In this document: piece by piece, positions 22,801 to 36,300 of the stretch | How positions within the stretch are numbered: the stretch's first letter is position 1 | Layout: the number at the start of each line of letters is the position of its first letter | NCBI GenBank assembly: GCA_037976565.1 | Contig: CP137675.1 | Location: 32,563,820-32,627,819 of the forward strand | Direction: 5' to 3' | DNA: 64,000 bases | DNA from: Mesocentrotus franciscanus | Taxonomy: Eukaryota > Echinodermata > Echinoidea > Camarodonta > Strongylocentrotidae | Notes under the pieces: generated by a model | What the model was told of the DNA's origin: nothing | Database searches by the model: none | The model's input: only the letters and a program-made list of their open reading frames with translations | Program-made: the position numbers and the translations under genes

Positions 22801-25800
22801 TATGAAAATACAATTTTATTTATGGCATGACCTTTCTAAAGCCATTCTGAGCACTTTAAGATATGAGCAGAGATTGGATAAATTTATATCTATCTCTGTC
22901 GACTGTATCTCATCTCTGTCTATCTCGTCTCTGTGTGACTATGTGTCTAAGATACATTGTGTACATGTATGTATGTTGGCACTAGTCGTACATCTGGGCA
23001 AATTGGGTTCACTACTTGATGCATTAGAACATGTGTTTTTACATTATGCAATGGTACCTTCCATATTCGCTCTGTTCTGTGCATTCATGTATTTGACATG
23101 ACAAAGCATTACATGTACATGAATGTAATTTGTAAATGTTCTGCAATTGTTTTTATGTACATTACAACATTTAATTTAATTTATTCACCACTTTCATAAA
23201 AACATGCAAAGTCAAAGAATACAATAAAGAATTTCTTACAAACATAGATTTAAGCCAATAAATGGAAAATACACTAGAGGAAATTACGAAGTGGTTGGAT
23301 CATCAAAAAAGTTACAGAAACTTATATGTTTACATGTATATACACATATGATAGTGAAATATGTTTAAAAAGAAATGAATAAATTGCTTTTAACAATTTT
23401 CTCTAACTAATTCAAGCGTTGACATGTACATGTATGTGTACTTGTATCGTTAATGAAAATACATGTACTGTACATGTACATGTACATGTATGTACTAGGT
23501 TACTGTTATTACAATACATACACGTACATGTGTAGAGATGCTTACATTGTACAGGTGCACCTGTTTAATTCACTTACCAGACTACACTATAGAGGAACTT
23601 CGGTCATCAAAATTACTGAATTTCTCAGTATCTGTTGTATAGTGGAAATAGGTATTTTTTTACATGTATAGTACATGTGCATGAAATGTATTATTCAACA
23701 GCAGGATACTACCCTATTTTAGACCAATGTTTTTCGTAACAAGTTAAATTAAGTTAATCTGTAAATCTGAATGAAAGATAAACATTTCTAAAAAAAATGA
23801 GAGAAACAAATTAGTGAAAGTTTGAGCAATATCCGATTAAAAATAGGAAAGTTATGAATTTTTGAAGGTTGTTCAATATCAGTAAAACACCAATTGGCAA
23901 CACCTAGATGTATCTTGCGAGCTCCTCTACAATTTGCTCTGTACTGTCACTTTCTTATTCGATGAAGGAATAGATTTGTTTCATCTATTGTTTAAAGATA
24001 TATTATATACCTGTATATATTTGTATAAAAGCATACCGGTATTCGAAATGATAATTAGGGTGAATGTATGATTGACAATTTCTTAATGGAAAATACACAT
24101 TTTTCGATTCTTTTTACTACTAGGGCAAATGCGAAGGGAGCTCGCAAGATACGTCAGAGAATTGCCAATTCATATTTGATTGATCGGACCTTCAAAAATT
24201 CATAACTTTCTTATTTTCAATCAGTGTTTCCTCAAACTTCCACTGACCTGTTTCCCTGATTTTCTGCTTCTATTAAAACCAACTTCAATCTCAAGGTGGA
24301 CTTCCCCTTTAACAGGTACATGTATGTACAGTATTCTATTAATTATCCGTTTCTGTGCATGGGAGGTGTTTATGGTCTATAAAATGCTTGGAGGTTAAAA
24401 GCTGTGGGTGGGGTTGCAGGGTACAAGCAAGAATAGTATCATTGTACAGAACCTAGATAATATTATTTCCTGATCATTAATTTTGTCTTTCTGTATACGA
24501 TGTATGTACCATATATTTCATATGTTTAGTTGCAGAATACAGAAGTACATACGGTACAGGTACATGTATATGTTGTACCACATTAGAAGTATACTGACAC
24601 TGCTAGGAACCGCCTATGGTCAATAGGAAATACCGGTAGTCAGAAGTATTTCTAACCCCTAAATTTGATTTGCTGTTCCTCTGCTTTACCCTGATGATGA
24701 GCTGCTTTAGAGAGATATATAGATCACAGAATGTTGCTTCTGATTGGTCATGCATTTCTTGAAGCTTCAAATAGTTCCCTCTCATAGAGGTTGTACTCGG
24801 AAGGGAACTATTTGGAGCTCCATGATTTAACCTATGTCCCCAACTGCATGTAAACGCATATGCGCGTGTCACAACTATCTCTCTCAATACACTTTGCCGT
24901 GATGTATTAAGCTTCAGTACAGAGGTTGTGTTTTTAGTCCTATATGAGGTTGGAGATGGGTGGTTTTGGGATAACAACACAGCACACAGAAGAGAGTTTT
25001 ATTGTCCTATTAAAAGGAAAATACATTGTACCGGTAGTCAAAACTAGTTCCTAATCACTAGTTTTATCTATCTTTTCCTTTTATTTCATGATATCTTCAA
25101 CATCAGTGCAGGGGAAGTGTTTGTAGTCCACAAACAGCGAACAGGAGAAAGTGGTATCGATTATAAAGGGACATAGTCAAAACTATTTCATGATCACAGA
25201 TTTTGACTTTCTGTCCTGTTTGTCTCATGATATCTATAGCTACAGTGCAGGGGAAGTGTTTGTAGTCCACAACGAGGCGTGGAGGAAGGTGGCTATGGGC
25301 GACATCACAGTGCAGAGGAGAAAGTTGTACCATCATTTAAGCGACATAGTCAAAACTATTTCTTGACGACAGATTTTATCTATCTTTTCCATTTCTCTCA
25401 TAACATCTTCAGCTTCAGTGCAGGAGAAGTGTTTGTAGTCCACAACGAGCTTGGAGGTGGATGGCTGTGGGTAACATCACAGCGTTCAGGAGAAAGTGGG
25501 ATCATTGTACAGGACCTTGTGAAACCAGTGGTAAGTAGCGTACTGAAGCTTTGTAAACCTATCACATTCCTTCCTTTGTCTCTGTTCCTCTTCCCTATCT
25601 CCTTTTGTCACCTCAGTTATCTTGCCTGTATTTCCTCTACAAGTATGCCAATAGGGCTACATGCACACCCAAGTTTTACCTGAAAATATTATGTGAAGTT
25701 CAGATTTTAATTTGAGAATATAAAGATGTATTATTCTGTTTCAAGTTGTATTTACATAAGTAAATCTGTTTCCCAAGATGCTACCCACACTTGGTGACAG

Positions 25801-25999
25801 AGCATTCACAACTGCTGCTCCAAAACTGTGGAATAACCTACCCAGACTTTTTCACAACTAGCAAACTCTCAATACCTTTTACAAAAATCTAAAAACTCAC
25901 CTCTTTTGTTAATAACATATCATTGTAAAGCACATTTGAACATGTATATTGAAAATACACTAGATAAATACATTATTATTATTGTTATTATTATTGTTA

Positions 26000-26057
<58 letters not shown>

Positions 26058-29000
26058 GTAATCTGTACATGTATGTGCATGTACAAACCTTGAACTAATT
26101 TGATATGTTTCTTTCATTATATTTCAGGAAGGAGAAATAGATCCAAATGAGGGGAAAGTGTAAGTATTTATTTTAAAGACTTGTACCTACATGCACAGTA
26201 TGAATATATGGAATATTGCAAAATATTGGTGTTATTGAATTTTATTAAGGGAGATAATTTAAAGCATTATTTAAAAATGAAAATAAATATGCGATGTAGG
26301 ATGTAATTGCTGAACTTTGATATCTCCTTAAAGCTACAAATTCAGGTAGTACATTAACATAAATACTGGTATTGTAATGATCCTTGCTTATTTGATACCA
26401 TTTGTTTTATTCTTTACCCTATTGTTCTACTTATTTACTTCATAATTATGCTGATTATTGTACATTTGAAGAACAACAAAAATAAGGTGGTCTGTATTAT
26501 ATACAGCCCACCTGATTATCTCAATTTTGTCCGCAATAGTTATGGTTCTATGTACTAAGATTTTATCTTTCAATGCATCATTTCGACAGATGGTTTCATG
26601 GCAATGTGTCCAAAGAAGAAGCAGCTGAGACCCTTTGGAAAGGTCAGTATAATAAACAGAGGCCAGGAGTCATGATGATGTACTGACTTTAGCTCATGTT
26701 AAAACTCGGAAGTGGATAGAGCTTGACAGCTGTGCCAACCTCTTCATTCAGTAATTGTTACTCTAGTCTTTAAACTAAAGCAGTCACCAGAATTCTAGTT
26801 ATTTCAAAGTCAATTTCTCACTTTGATTTGTCTTTATCATTGAATTATGCGTGACATATGTTTCATGGTAACACCGTCCACAGTGTATGGTACATGTAAC
26901 TATTTTTAGACCAAACTTAACAAAAGTAGAATATCTGGAATATATGTGAATGGTAGGATAGATAAGCATGTATGCACAAATTAACCACCTTCCTCTTTCT
27001 CTGAAATAAGTTAAGTAGTACATGTACCTTAATACATTTTTATTATATTATGGGATATATGTGTGTTTTTGCTGTTCACAGATGGAGATATTGGAGGTTT
27101 CTTGATCAGAAACAGTGACAAGAACCCTGGTGATTACTCCCTCTCCTTCCGAGGACCCAACACCATCCAGAGGTTCCGAATCCAGAAGCAACAGCGCCAG
27201 TATGTCATGGGAGGCAGATACTACAACAGGTTAGTAGGGGAAGATTATTCCTAGTGACATTTTGTAATGTAACTCCACATGGTTTAGTTTCATGGAAGAT
27301 CTACATTAGGGTCTTTGGCACATGTTCTGGCATCAGTCGCTCTGTTGACATTTCTTCTACCCTAACTAAAAAGTTTCCCTTTTTCACTTCAGAACCCAAC
27401 CCTCATTTTCATGAACTAACGTTCAGTGGTGTTTTTTTCCAGGGCTGTTTCTTAGAGGGTCATAGGGGTAGTGGGGTAATTGTCCACTGGGTAGATAGCA
27501 AATGGTTGATAAACGTGCATGTTTCTGTTTTATTTCATTGCAGTCTTGATGCTATTGTGGATCATTACAAGAAGGAAGAGATCATTGATGGCTTCAAGTT
27601 GCGTGACCCCACTGCACCTAAGGTACGTATCCATTTGACTATCAATCTCAGAATCACTGAGAATTTACTACAAAAACACTTCCAAAATCTGTAGAAAAGT
27701 GAAGGAGATCCTTATTTCTCTGTTTTTTTGTTGTGTCAATATTCTGTTACACCTGAAAACAAATGCCTTGGCACAGACAGTGGCTTTGGTTTATAAAAGC
27801 TTAATCATGCTGGTTTGAGATGCATTGAGATCACAAATGTATACCCTGGTGATTGTGATTATACATTTGTGATTACTATCTGGAACTTAGTATTGGTTTT
27901 GCCAATCTTTTCTCAAATTTGGCTTTTCATAATATTCCAGTGTTAGATGGCTCACGCAATAGTGCTTTTTAATTTTTCAGGTACCAGAATACATGAGATT
28001 GTATAGAACTTTGATGAATAGCAAAACTGGCATACACAATGCTGCATTAGTTCATCTTTCTGTACAGTAATTCTTACACAATTCCTAGATATCCCATCCA
28101 TTGTCTCTGTAAACAGAAATTCAAGAACCAGACAACAAGCACAGAAGACTCCTCACCAATGAACTATGAAGAGCTACGGAGAAGAAGAAGCAGTGGGTTT
28201 GGTCTGCATATCATGACAGGCATGGCAGACTCTATCATCAAACAGGGACATCTCAGCAAGAAAAGTAAGAAAGTTCCCATACATTTGATGAGTAGTAGTC
28301 AAATTTGCTTTGTTTAAAGGTGGTGTGTCCCTTTTGCAGGCTGAAAATATAAACTTGTGTAAATCCTATGGTAAACAAGAGATAATACCAACTAAAAACT
28401 CCTCTTAAAACATTAGAACTGGTAATTGCCTTTATGTGGAATTAAATAGACCGTTAGGAATTTTGAATTGCGCTCCTTAACTTATGCGTAGAAAATAGTC
28501 TGATTTTCAGACTCTTGTACCGTGTGGTCGTACGTTTTGTGCTGCGCAAAGATTTAATCAGATTAATTTTTACCATTACAAGTAGCGGGTTATTGATGTG
28601 TACAAAAGCTCATATCCTTTACAGCTCATTTTATGTATGTTATAACCAAAGGAAAAAAAGTCAGTCAGTCACTCAATAGTGTCTGACAGTAAAGTCTAGA
28701 AAGTAAACAGGTTTACTTACATAATTTGAATTCTAGGACATTGCTAACGTTTAAATTTCACAGATAGGACATACGTTACGTATTCATATTCTACAGTTCT
28801 ACAGAATTTGATGTTGGCTGCAAAAGGGATACACTACCTTTAACAACTGTATTTAAACACTGTTTCTTTTGTTTCCATGATATCGTCTGATGACAGGAAG
28901 TATATAGGATGTTAACTCTGTGTTACAGTATACAACTTAAAGCCCAAGTCCACTCCGATTTTCAAAAATTATAACATGTTGTAAATAAATCAAAGGTTAA

Positions 29001-32000
29001 AACTGCCAAATATCACGGGCGTACTTCAATCAGGTGATTTTTAAGAGCGATTTTTGTTTCGGGTATTTCGAGCAAAACATTTATATTGCTGTACGGATGT
29101 GACGTATGCTCCTCACAACGAAAGTGCCAGCGGTATACATTCTGACAATAGGCTATTTTGGTAATGTAACCAAATTTAATGCATACGTCTTTGTGAAGTG
29201 CCTCTATACAAACTATTTCATTCACCTGATAAGAATAATAGTGTTTCATTATTCTTATCAGGTGAATGAAATAGTTTGTATCGAGGCACTTCACAAAGAC
29301 GTATGCATTAAATTTGGTTACATTACGAATCTGTGTTGTGAGGACCCTACGTCACAACCGACTCGCTCATTAACTTGTTTTTGCTCATTAAAAAAAATTA
29401 TTAAAAATAAATCTGAGCACCATTTTCCAAAACCAAGTTATATTTGGGCTTTTTAGATTTTTGTCTATCTAATCAGCTCAACTTTTCAGTGGAGTGGACT
29501 TGTACTTTAATACCCTCCTGTCTCTCAGCAGTTTATGTCTTTCTCATTCAAACTTTTCTTTATGACAATATATTTCTGAAAATCCTTGTAACATATAAAA
29601 CAACTTTTTTCTCCAATATATTTCTTAATGATCTTGGGCATCACATGGTCAATAAATCTTATCATGTTGCATACTGAAGGAGAATTCTCACTAAATTGAT
29701 TTTTTCAAAAGTATCAGTACATCTCCATATGTTACAGACAAAATTTATCCTTCAGGGCCTGGGTGGATCCATGTCTGAAGATCATGTGGAATGTGTTTTT
29801 TCCTAGTAATCATACCAGATATTTACTGCTGTATTTCCTGCAGGTCAAAAGCACAAAAAGTGGAAGACATACTTCTTCTTACTCAACGCCACAGAGCAAC
29901 ATTTGTACTACTTTGACAACGATGCGGTAAGTACGAAACAAAATGTCTCCCAAGGGGTCTGTTTTATATTAAGGTCACTACGTTTCAAACAGATCTTATG
30001 GAAAGCAGTTCAACAGCCTAATCATGTTTCTTAACAAATTTATTTTTAGTGGCGTAATCTTTAAACCTAGATTGTCAAACATAATCCATTTGGACAGAGG
30101 GCCAGCCATTACTACAGTGAAAGACCACAACAATTATCTAGGTTTGATTTGGGTGGATTCAGTTTCTCAGATTGAAATTGATAGGGCAAAATTCTGTAAA
30201 TCTATCTTTCCTCAAAAAGTCTTTTGCACCTTCACTGAAACTGAAATTTCTAGGATTTTTTTCTTTCTTTTTCAAATGAGCCGTAGTTTAAAACTTAACA
30301 ATTATGCCATAAACACATTAGCCACTGTTGGAATTTTGGAATTTGTTTAACTTACCCTGTTATTTCTTCACGACAGCGTACTAAGCCCAGGGGTTTGATC
30401 GATCTGGGTTATGCATCCGTCTATGCTGTCCATGAGAGTCTATTCGCAAGACCCAACTGTTTCCAGATTGTGGTGAGGGCACTCAATGACCTGCAGGTCT
30501 TTTACCTCAATGCAGAGTCACAGGAACTTGAAAAGGTGAGAATATTGCAATTCATTTTGGGCCAGAAGGCACAATAATCAGGGCCTGGTATTTCTTTGGT
30601 TGGCTATAAACCCATATCCAGAGCTCCTAAACTTTTTTTTCCCTCAAGGATCGAGAGCAGAGTTTTATGAATCAACGTGTGCCAGGCCCCTCTTATTTAA
30701 AGGGCAATTCAACCCTTGTAATAAGGTCATTTGTATGAAAGCAGAAAATAAGATAAATAGAATGGTGAAGTTTGAACTGATTCAGCCAATTTGAAGAGCC
30801 CATACTTAAAATGATTACCACTATCAAAAATTCATAACTTTCTCATTTTTTTGTCCGATTTCATTCAAACTTCACCAGTCTGCTCCTCTGATCTTTCTGC
30901 TTTCCTCTAGAGTATTTTGCTATCAAGATTGGATTTCCCTTTAACATATTGATAATTTAGGGCTCTGTGATGATATTTTTGGAGTCAGTGTGTATACATT
31001 ACACCCCTCCCCACCTCTGTCACTGGCTAGCCCCGTCTTACATGCAGCTATGACTATTGGATAACAAAAGGCGAAAACCAAATTTAGACACTTTGGGTGG
31101 TATTCCGATAGCGCGTACTAAATTAAGCCTGGCTTAACTTAGTCCACACTTTTATGGAGTGCCTGTTGCCAACTCATTTACCCTGTACAGATTATTTTAA
31201 TCCTGCAATGAAAAGTGTCCAAAAAATTAATTTTGCAATGAAATGGGAAGAAAAAGATAATATGATTATGACCTGAATTTCAATAAAGTCCTTGGTAGAT
31301 TATCTTTGTCATGAATATTGAAGGAGGAAGATGAAACCTAGCATTCCATAGAAGTGTGAACTAAAATTCTTGTTTAGTCTGGACTTAGTCCTGGCTTAAC
31401 TTATGAGAATACCACCCTTTGTAATCAACATGTAAGGTTGATAAGCCACAACATTCATTATCTACCAGGTAACTATATTTGGCTAGATATAAATAGTAAT
31501 GAATACGGCACAGCTAAATCTGACAATGGAGAGAAAGGGAATAGGAAGCTCCAAAAATTTAAATCTATATTTCATTAACTTTTTGTGACTTTATATTGTA
31601 TCAGGAATGGGTCCAGGTGTTACGTTCATGCTGCAGCAAGGCCGGATGGACAACCCAGTCCCAACGAGGGAGTCGTAAACGGCGCGTCAAGCAACTCAAA
31701 TCGCTTCGTCTGCGAATCCTGGAAGCACATAACATCTCCAGCAAGCAGATCCCACATGCATACTGCGTGGTTTCACTCAATGAGGTCAAAGTGGGTAGGA
31801 CACCTGTCCAGCAGGCTCCGAATCCTGTCTGGGATGAAGAATTCATGTTTGAGTAAGTTTAAACAGCTTCATTCAGGTTAACCCATTGACTACTAAGTTC
31901 TCTCATTATCCTAGGCTTCTGACACAGGAACCACTTGGTTTCCATGGACAATGGGCTTAAAAGGACCCAAGACTTTTTTTTTATACTGAGAAATATCCTC

Positions 32001-33259
32001 CACTTTTGAATCGTGTTGCGGTATATCAAATCTCCTTTCATTTCAGGCAGAATGAACATCTGCTATGACAGCAAATTGAAGATGAGGGCTTTCTCAAAGA
32101 GTAAATAGATATAATTCTTGAAATTATTGAAGCAAAGTATGAGTATAAGACTGAATGTTCTATTTTGCGACAAAAAGATGTTATGTACCTGGTGTTACTT
32201 TAAGGCACTAAGACCTCAAAATTCTGTTTTAGCAACTTGCTCTAGGCTTTATTCTGTCAAATCTATAGGGTTAAGGTTGGGTTGCTATTGGGTTTTAGGT
32301 GTTGGGTTAGGGTAATGGATGGCTTTGGTTACTGTCAAAAAAAATTACTGCAGAGCAATTAGTTGTTGTTGGAGCATGTGTTGGAGTAGTTTTTGAATGG
32401 CCATATTGTTCTTTGATGATGTGCACTGTGAGTTCTAATGTATTGATCATTGTCTTTTTTTGTTCTAGTGACTTCCCTGATGAGATTGATTCCTTCACCA
32501 TTGAAATCTGCAACGGTGCTAAGAGAGCCAAGCCCACTCCTGTCTGTAGGACCTCCGTCCTTCTTGACCGATTGACCAACGGGTCAGTGTCGGATGAGTG
32601 GTATCCACTCATATCGGCTGCCAACCAAAGCAAGTCGGTGGAGATGGGATCGGTACGAGCGAGGGCGCAGTTCATTTCAGAGACCCTGATGCCGATTGAG
32701 GAGTACAGCCCACTGAAAGAGGTAAGTTCACTCAAGATTATTGGAGATACATTTAACTTTGTAACGTTTGATATGTCAGTAGTCTTAAAATGATGATAAT
32801 GAGCATTAGCAGAGCATTATGAGAGAGAAAAACTGTTTGATGTATTAAAAGCATTTATAACAATGATAATGATAACATTTGGGTATCATATTTGTGCCTA
32901 TTGTAATTACCCTCAGTGCTGGCTTTGCCAAATTGCCATGAATACCATCATCTTCAAAATCAGCATCACAATCATTGTTATCATCAACTTCATCAAAATT
33001 GACAACCAACATCATAATCAATACTACTATCACCATCACCATTATTTGCCATCATCGTCATCATCGTCATCATCATCATCGTCATCACAATAATTACAGT
33101 CATCACAGTCATCACAACCATCATTACTCGTACTACTATCACAACCACCATCAACATCATCTTCTCCATCATCATTATTATGACATGAACTGTACCTTTA
33201 CTCCTGTGATATTTTCATCTTACTACCATCATAACCATCATCACCATCATCATCATCAA

Positions 33260-33322
<63 letters not shown>

Positions 33323-36300
33323 GGTTATTGTTGTGACATTCAATATCAGTGTCTGTGATTGACGATTGATTAACTTTACTAAAAGACACCATTGATGAAT
33401 GAATAACACAGTCGACACCCTTTTGCTGATACCAATACTCCAACTGGCAGGTGCAAGTGGTGTCTTTTAGTATAGTGAAACAATCGTCAATCACATCAGT
33501 TCAACAACATTGGGCTTTTGTGAAAATACCAAGAAATGGTGCACTTTCTGTGCCGATAACTAACTGCAACAACGTGATTTAGTTTTCCCCAACAAATTCG
33601 CTACTGCCCCTCTACGGCTAAACCTAAATAACCAAAACTTCGCATCTGACGTCACAATACCAAACATCGTCTGCAACAGTGTCTGTTTTATTTCTTTTCC
33701 TTGTTGTCTGCAGCTGATCTTTGAAGATTCCGAGTACCTGAACATCTTTGCTCTGGAAGAGGCCTGTGCCAAGGATAGAACCCATCTTGCCAGTGTTCTC
33801 CTGGACATCTTCATGCATCAGAGGAAAGAGATCTCACTCCTCAAGAACCTCAACTCAAGAGAGATTGAAAAAGAAGGTGAGCTCTGAACAGTATTGCTAG
33901 CAGGGATGAAAGGATATTAGTGTACGATTTAAAAATTAAGAAAATGTAGAGTTGTAAGTATCTTATTTCTCACGAACCTCACTTGCAAAGACAGTGCAAA
34001 AGTAGGTACTCTCAATTATACATTTCTTTACTAGTCGCAGCAGTGTGGAAAGAATTTGAATTTGAATCAACTTTTCATCCAAGCGCACTGAGGTGAATTA
34101 TTGCATTAACTTCTTAAAAGATATCCTATTTCAATAGTCGGAGTGCATGTTCGATACTATTTTGCTTTGCCAGACAAACCTGAGATAAGTTTGGATTTGC
34201 TTAGTGTAATCACTTTGGATGTTCATTAAAGTTTGAAAATATTTGTAACCTGCTTTATCAAAATGTTGAGGATAAAGTAACATCTTTCTGAGTTACAGTA
34301 CTTCATGACACATAGAGCAGCAGATATTGTATAGTTATACCAATACAAGTAGTTTTTTTTTAATGGAAAAAAAAGGAGTTTGCCAATTATGATTCTCTTT
34401 ACTGTGACTTTATTTTCTAGCTGAAAGAACAACCCTGTTCCGATCCAACACCCTTGCCACGACCCTGATGGACAGATACATGAAGACCACAGCGCAGAAG
34501 TTTGTACAGCATGCTGTGGGTGGAGTCATACTCCAGATCATGGAGTCTAAACAGTCTTGTGAGGTACGAAAGAGAGGAGATACAAGGGTGTTTTTTCTTT
34601 CTGGTATCTGCTGCCTGCAAGTGACTATGATTTGCTTAATGTAGTATCATTTACTTGAAGATTGATAAGAATGAAGGTTAACAATTGAAGTCATAATTTT
34701 ATTTTTCCATCCCATTGTTTGTTCATTATTTATGTTAAAGGTACTATGTCCCATTTGCAGGCCAAAAAAATGAAAAGGTTAAATTCCAACGGCATTTGAA
34801 AGACAATACTAATTTAGAACTTCTCTAAAAAAAAGGGGGCTTGAAAATGTCTTTAAGTGGGAAAATAACGACTATTAGTTGTCGAATCGACTTAGGAGCT
34901 ATAGAGCCAGTAAGTAATAGTCTGATTTTTCAGACCATTGTACCGAATGGTCGTACGTTTTATGCTGCGCAAAGATTCAATCAGTTTAATTTTGGCCATT
35001 ACAAGAAGTGGGTTATTGATGTAGACAAATGCTCATGTACCCTTTACAGCTCATTTTATGTATGTTATTACCAAAGATGAAAAAGCCAGTCAGTCACTCA
35101 ATAGTGTCTGACAGTGAAGTCTAGCAAGTAAACGGGTTTCCTTGCATAATTTAAATATCAGGACACTGCTAACGTTTAAATTTCACAGATAGGACATTCA
35201 TGACATATTCATAATTCCTGCAAAGTTCTACAGAATTTGATGTTGGCTGCAAAAGGGACATAGTATCTTTAATGTTTAATAGATAATAATAAAAATAGAT
35301 GCATTGCGAAGCATTACAGAATAGAGTACTATTGACAAATCTACTGTTTAAATTGAAGTAATTTGTTTATTCAATTTCTTTAAAATAAAAACAAACTAAG
35401 CACATGTGTAATAAATTTAAGATTAAATTTGTTTATCAGAAATGGATCTGGTACTACATTGATAGTGACAAAGACTCAAGTAATTTGAAATATACCTTCT
35501 TATGAAGCATGGGCAGTCTGATTCCAGAGGAGTCATCCTCAAGGTAAAATGTATGGAGTCTATTTTCTTACATAAAATATGAATGTTTAATTAAATGTGA
35601 GATATAATTTACTGAATCGTTTATCTACCATGCCATTGAAAACAACAGAAAAAGAGCCCTGCTCAGTTTTAGGCAGTGACACTATGACAACATGAATCAA
35701 AAAGTAACTTTCTGCCTGTTCTCTATGTAGTTAAACCCACAGAAGTTTGAGAAAGGAGCAGATGCCACTGAGAACCTGGAACATTTACTAGGATTCCTCA
35801 AAGACATCATTGAATCCATATTCAGCTCTACCAATGCTTGTCCAAGGTAAGTAGACATAGCACTTAGTGGAAAATTGTGTGTGTAATTCCCATGTTAGAA
35901 CTTCCTCATTAGCCTTGCTAAAAACATTGATAACCGCTGTCCTATTTTGTAGCAACCCTGTAGCCAACTGCAAGATCCAGAGAATTAATGAATATACCTT
36001 TGTCTTCCACAACTTCTTCTTCGCTCGATCCTCCCTGTGAGACATACATTCTTCAACAGAATAATATCCACAAAGCTTTAAAATCAAAAGGAATGAAGGA
36101 AGTGCTGTGGTCTAGTGGATAGGTCTCTGGACTATGAACCACGAGGCACGGGGTTCGTATCCTGCCACAGCACTAACGTCTTTTGGCCTTTAGCAAAACA
36201 TTAATCTACATTTTCCGCACTCGACCCAGGTGTTGTAAGTGGGTTACCTGGTAGAATTCATTCCTTGAATGCACTGAGCGCTATGGTTTACCGGAGCTAT

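Noticed and set aside
25279..25683. A 134-codon continuous frame through decayed copy 4 and exon 5
   Set aside because: It joins a pseudo-exon in a shifted frame, intron sequence, and the real exon; RASA1 homology starts only at 25413.
29013..29456. Two similar open frames on opposite strands (93 and 116 codons)
   Set aside because: The similarity is due to the palindrome of the family 2 MITE.
32975..33494. His-rich, Asp-rich and Met-rich open frames
   Set aside because: Translations of the CAT microsatellite inside RASA1 intron 14.
36098..36180. tRNA genes at SINE heads (also 14653, 39170, 44690 inverted)
   Set aside because: A and B boxes are present but the cloverleaf is degenerate and the heads run into SINE bodies that recur.
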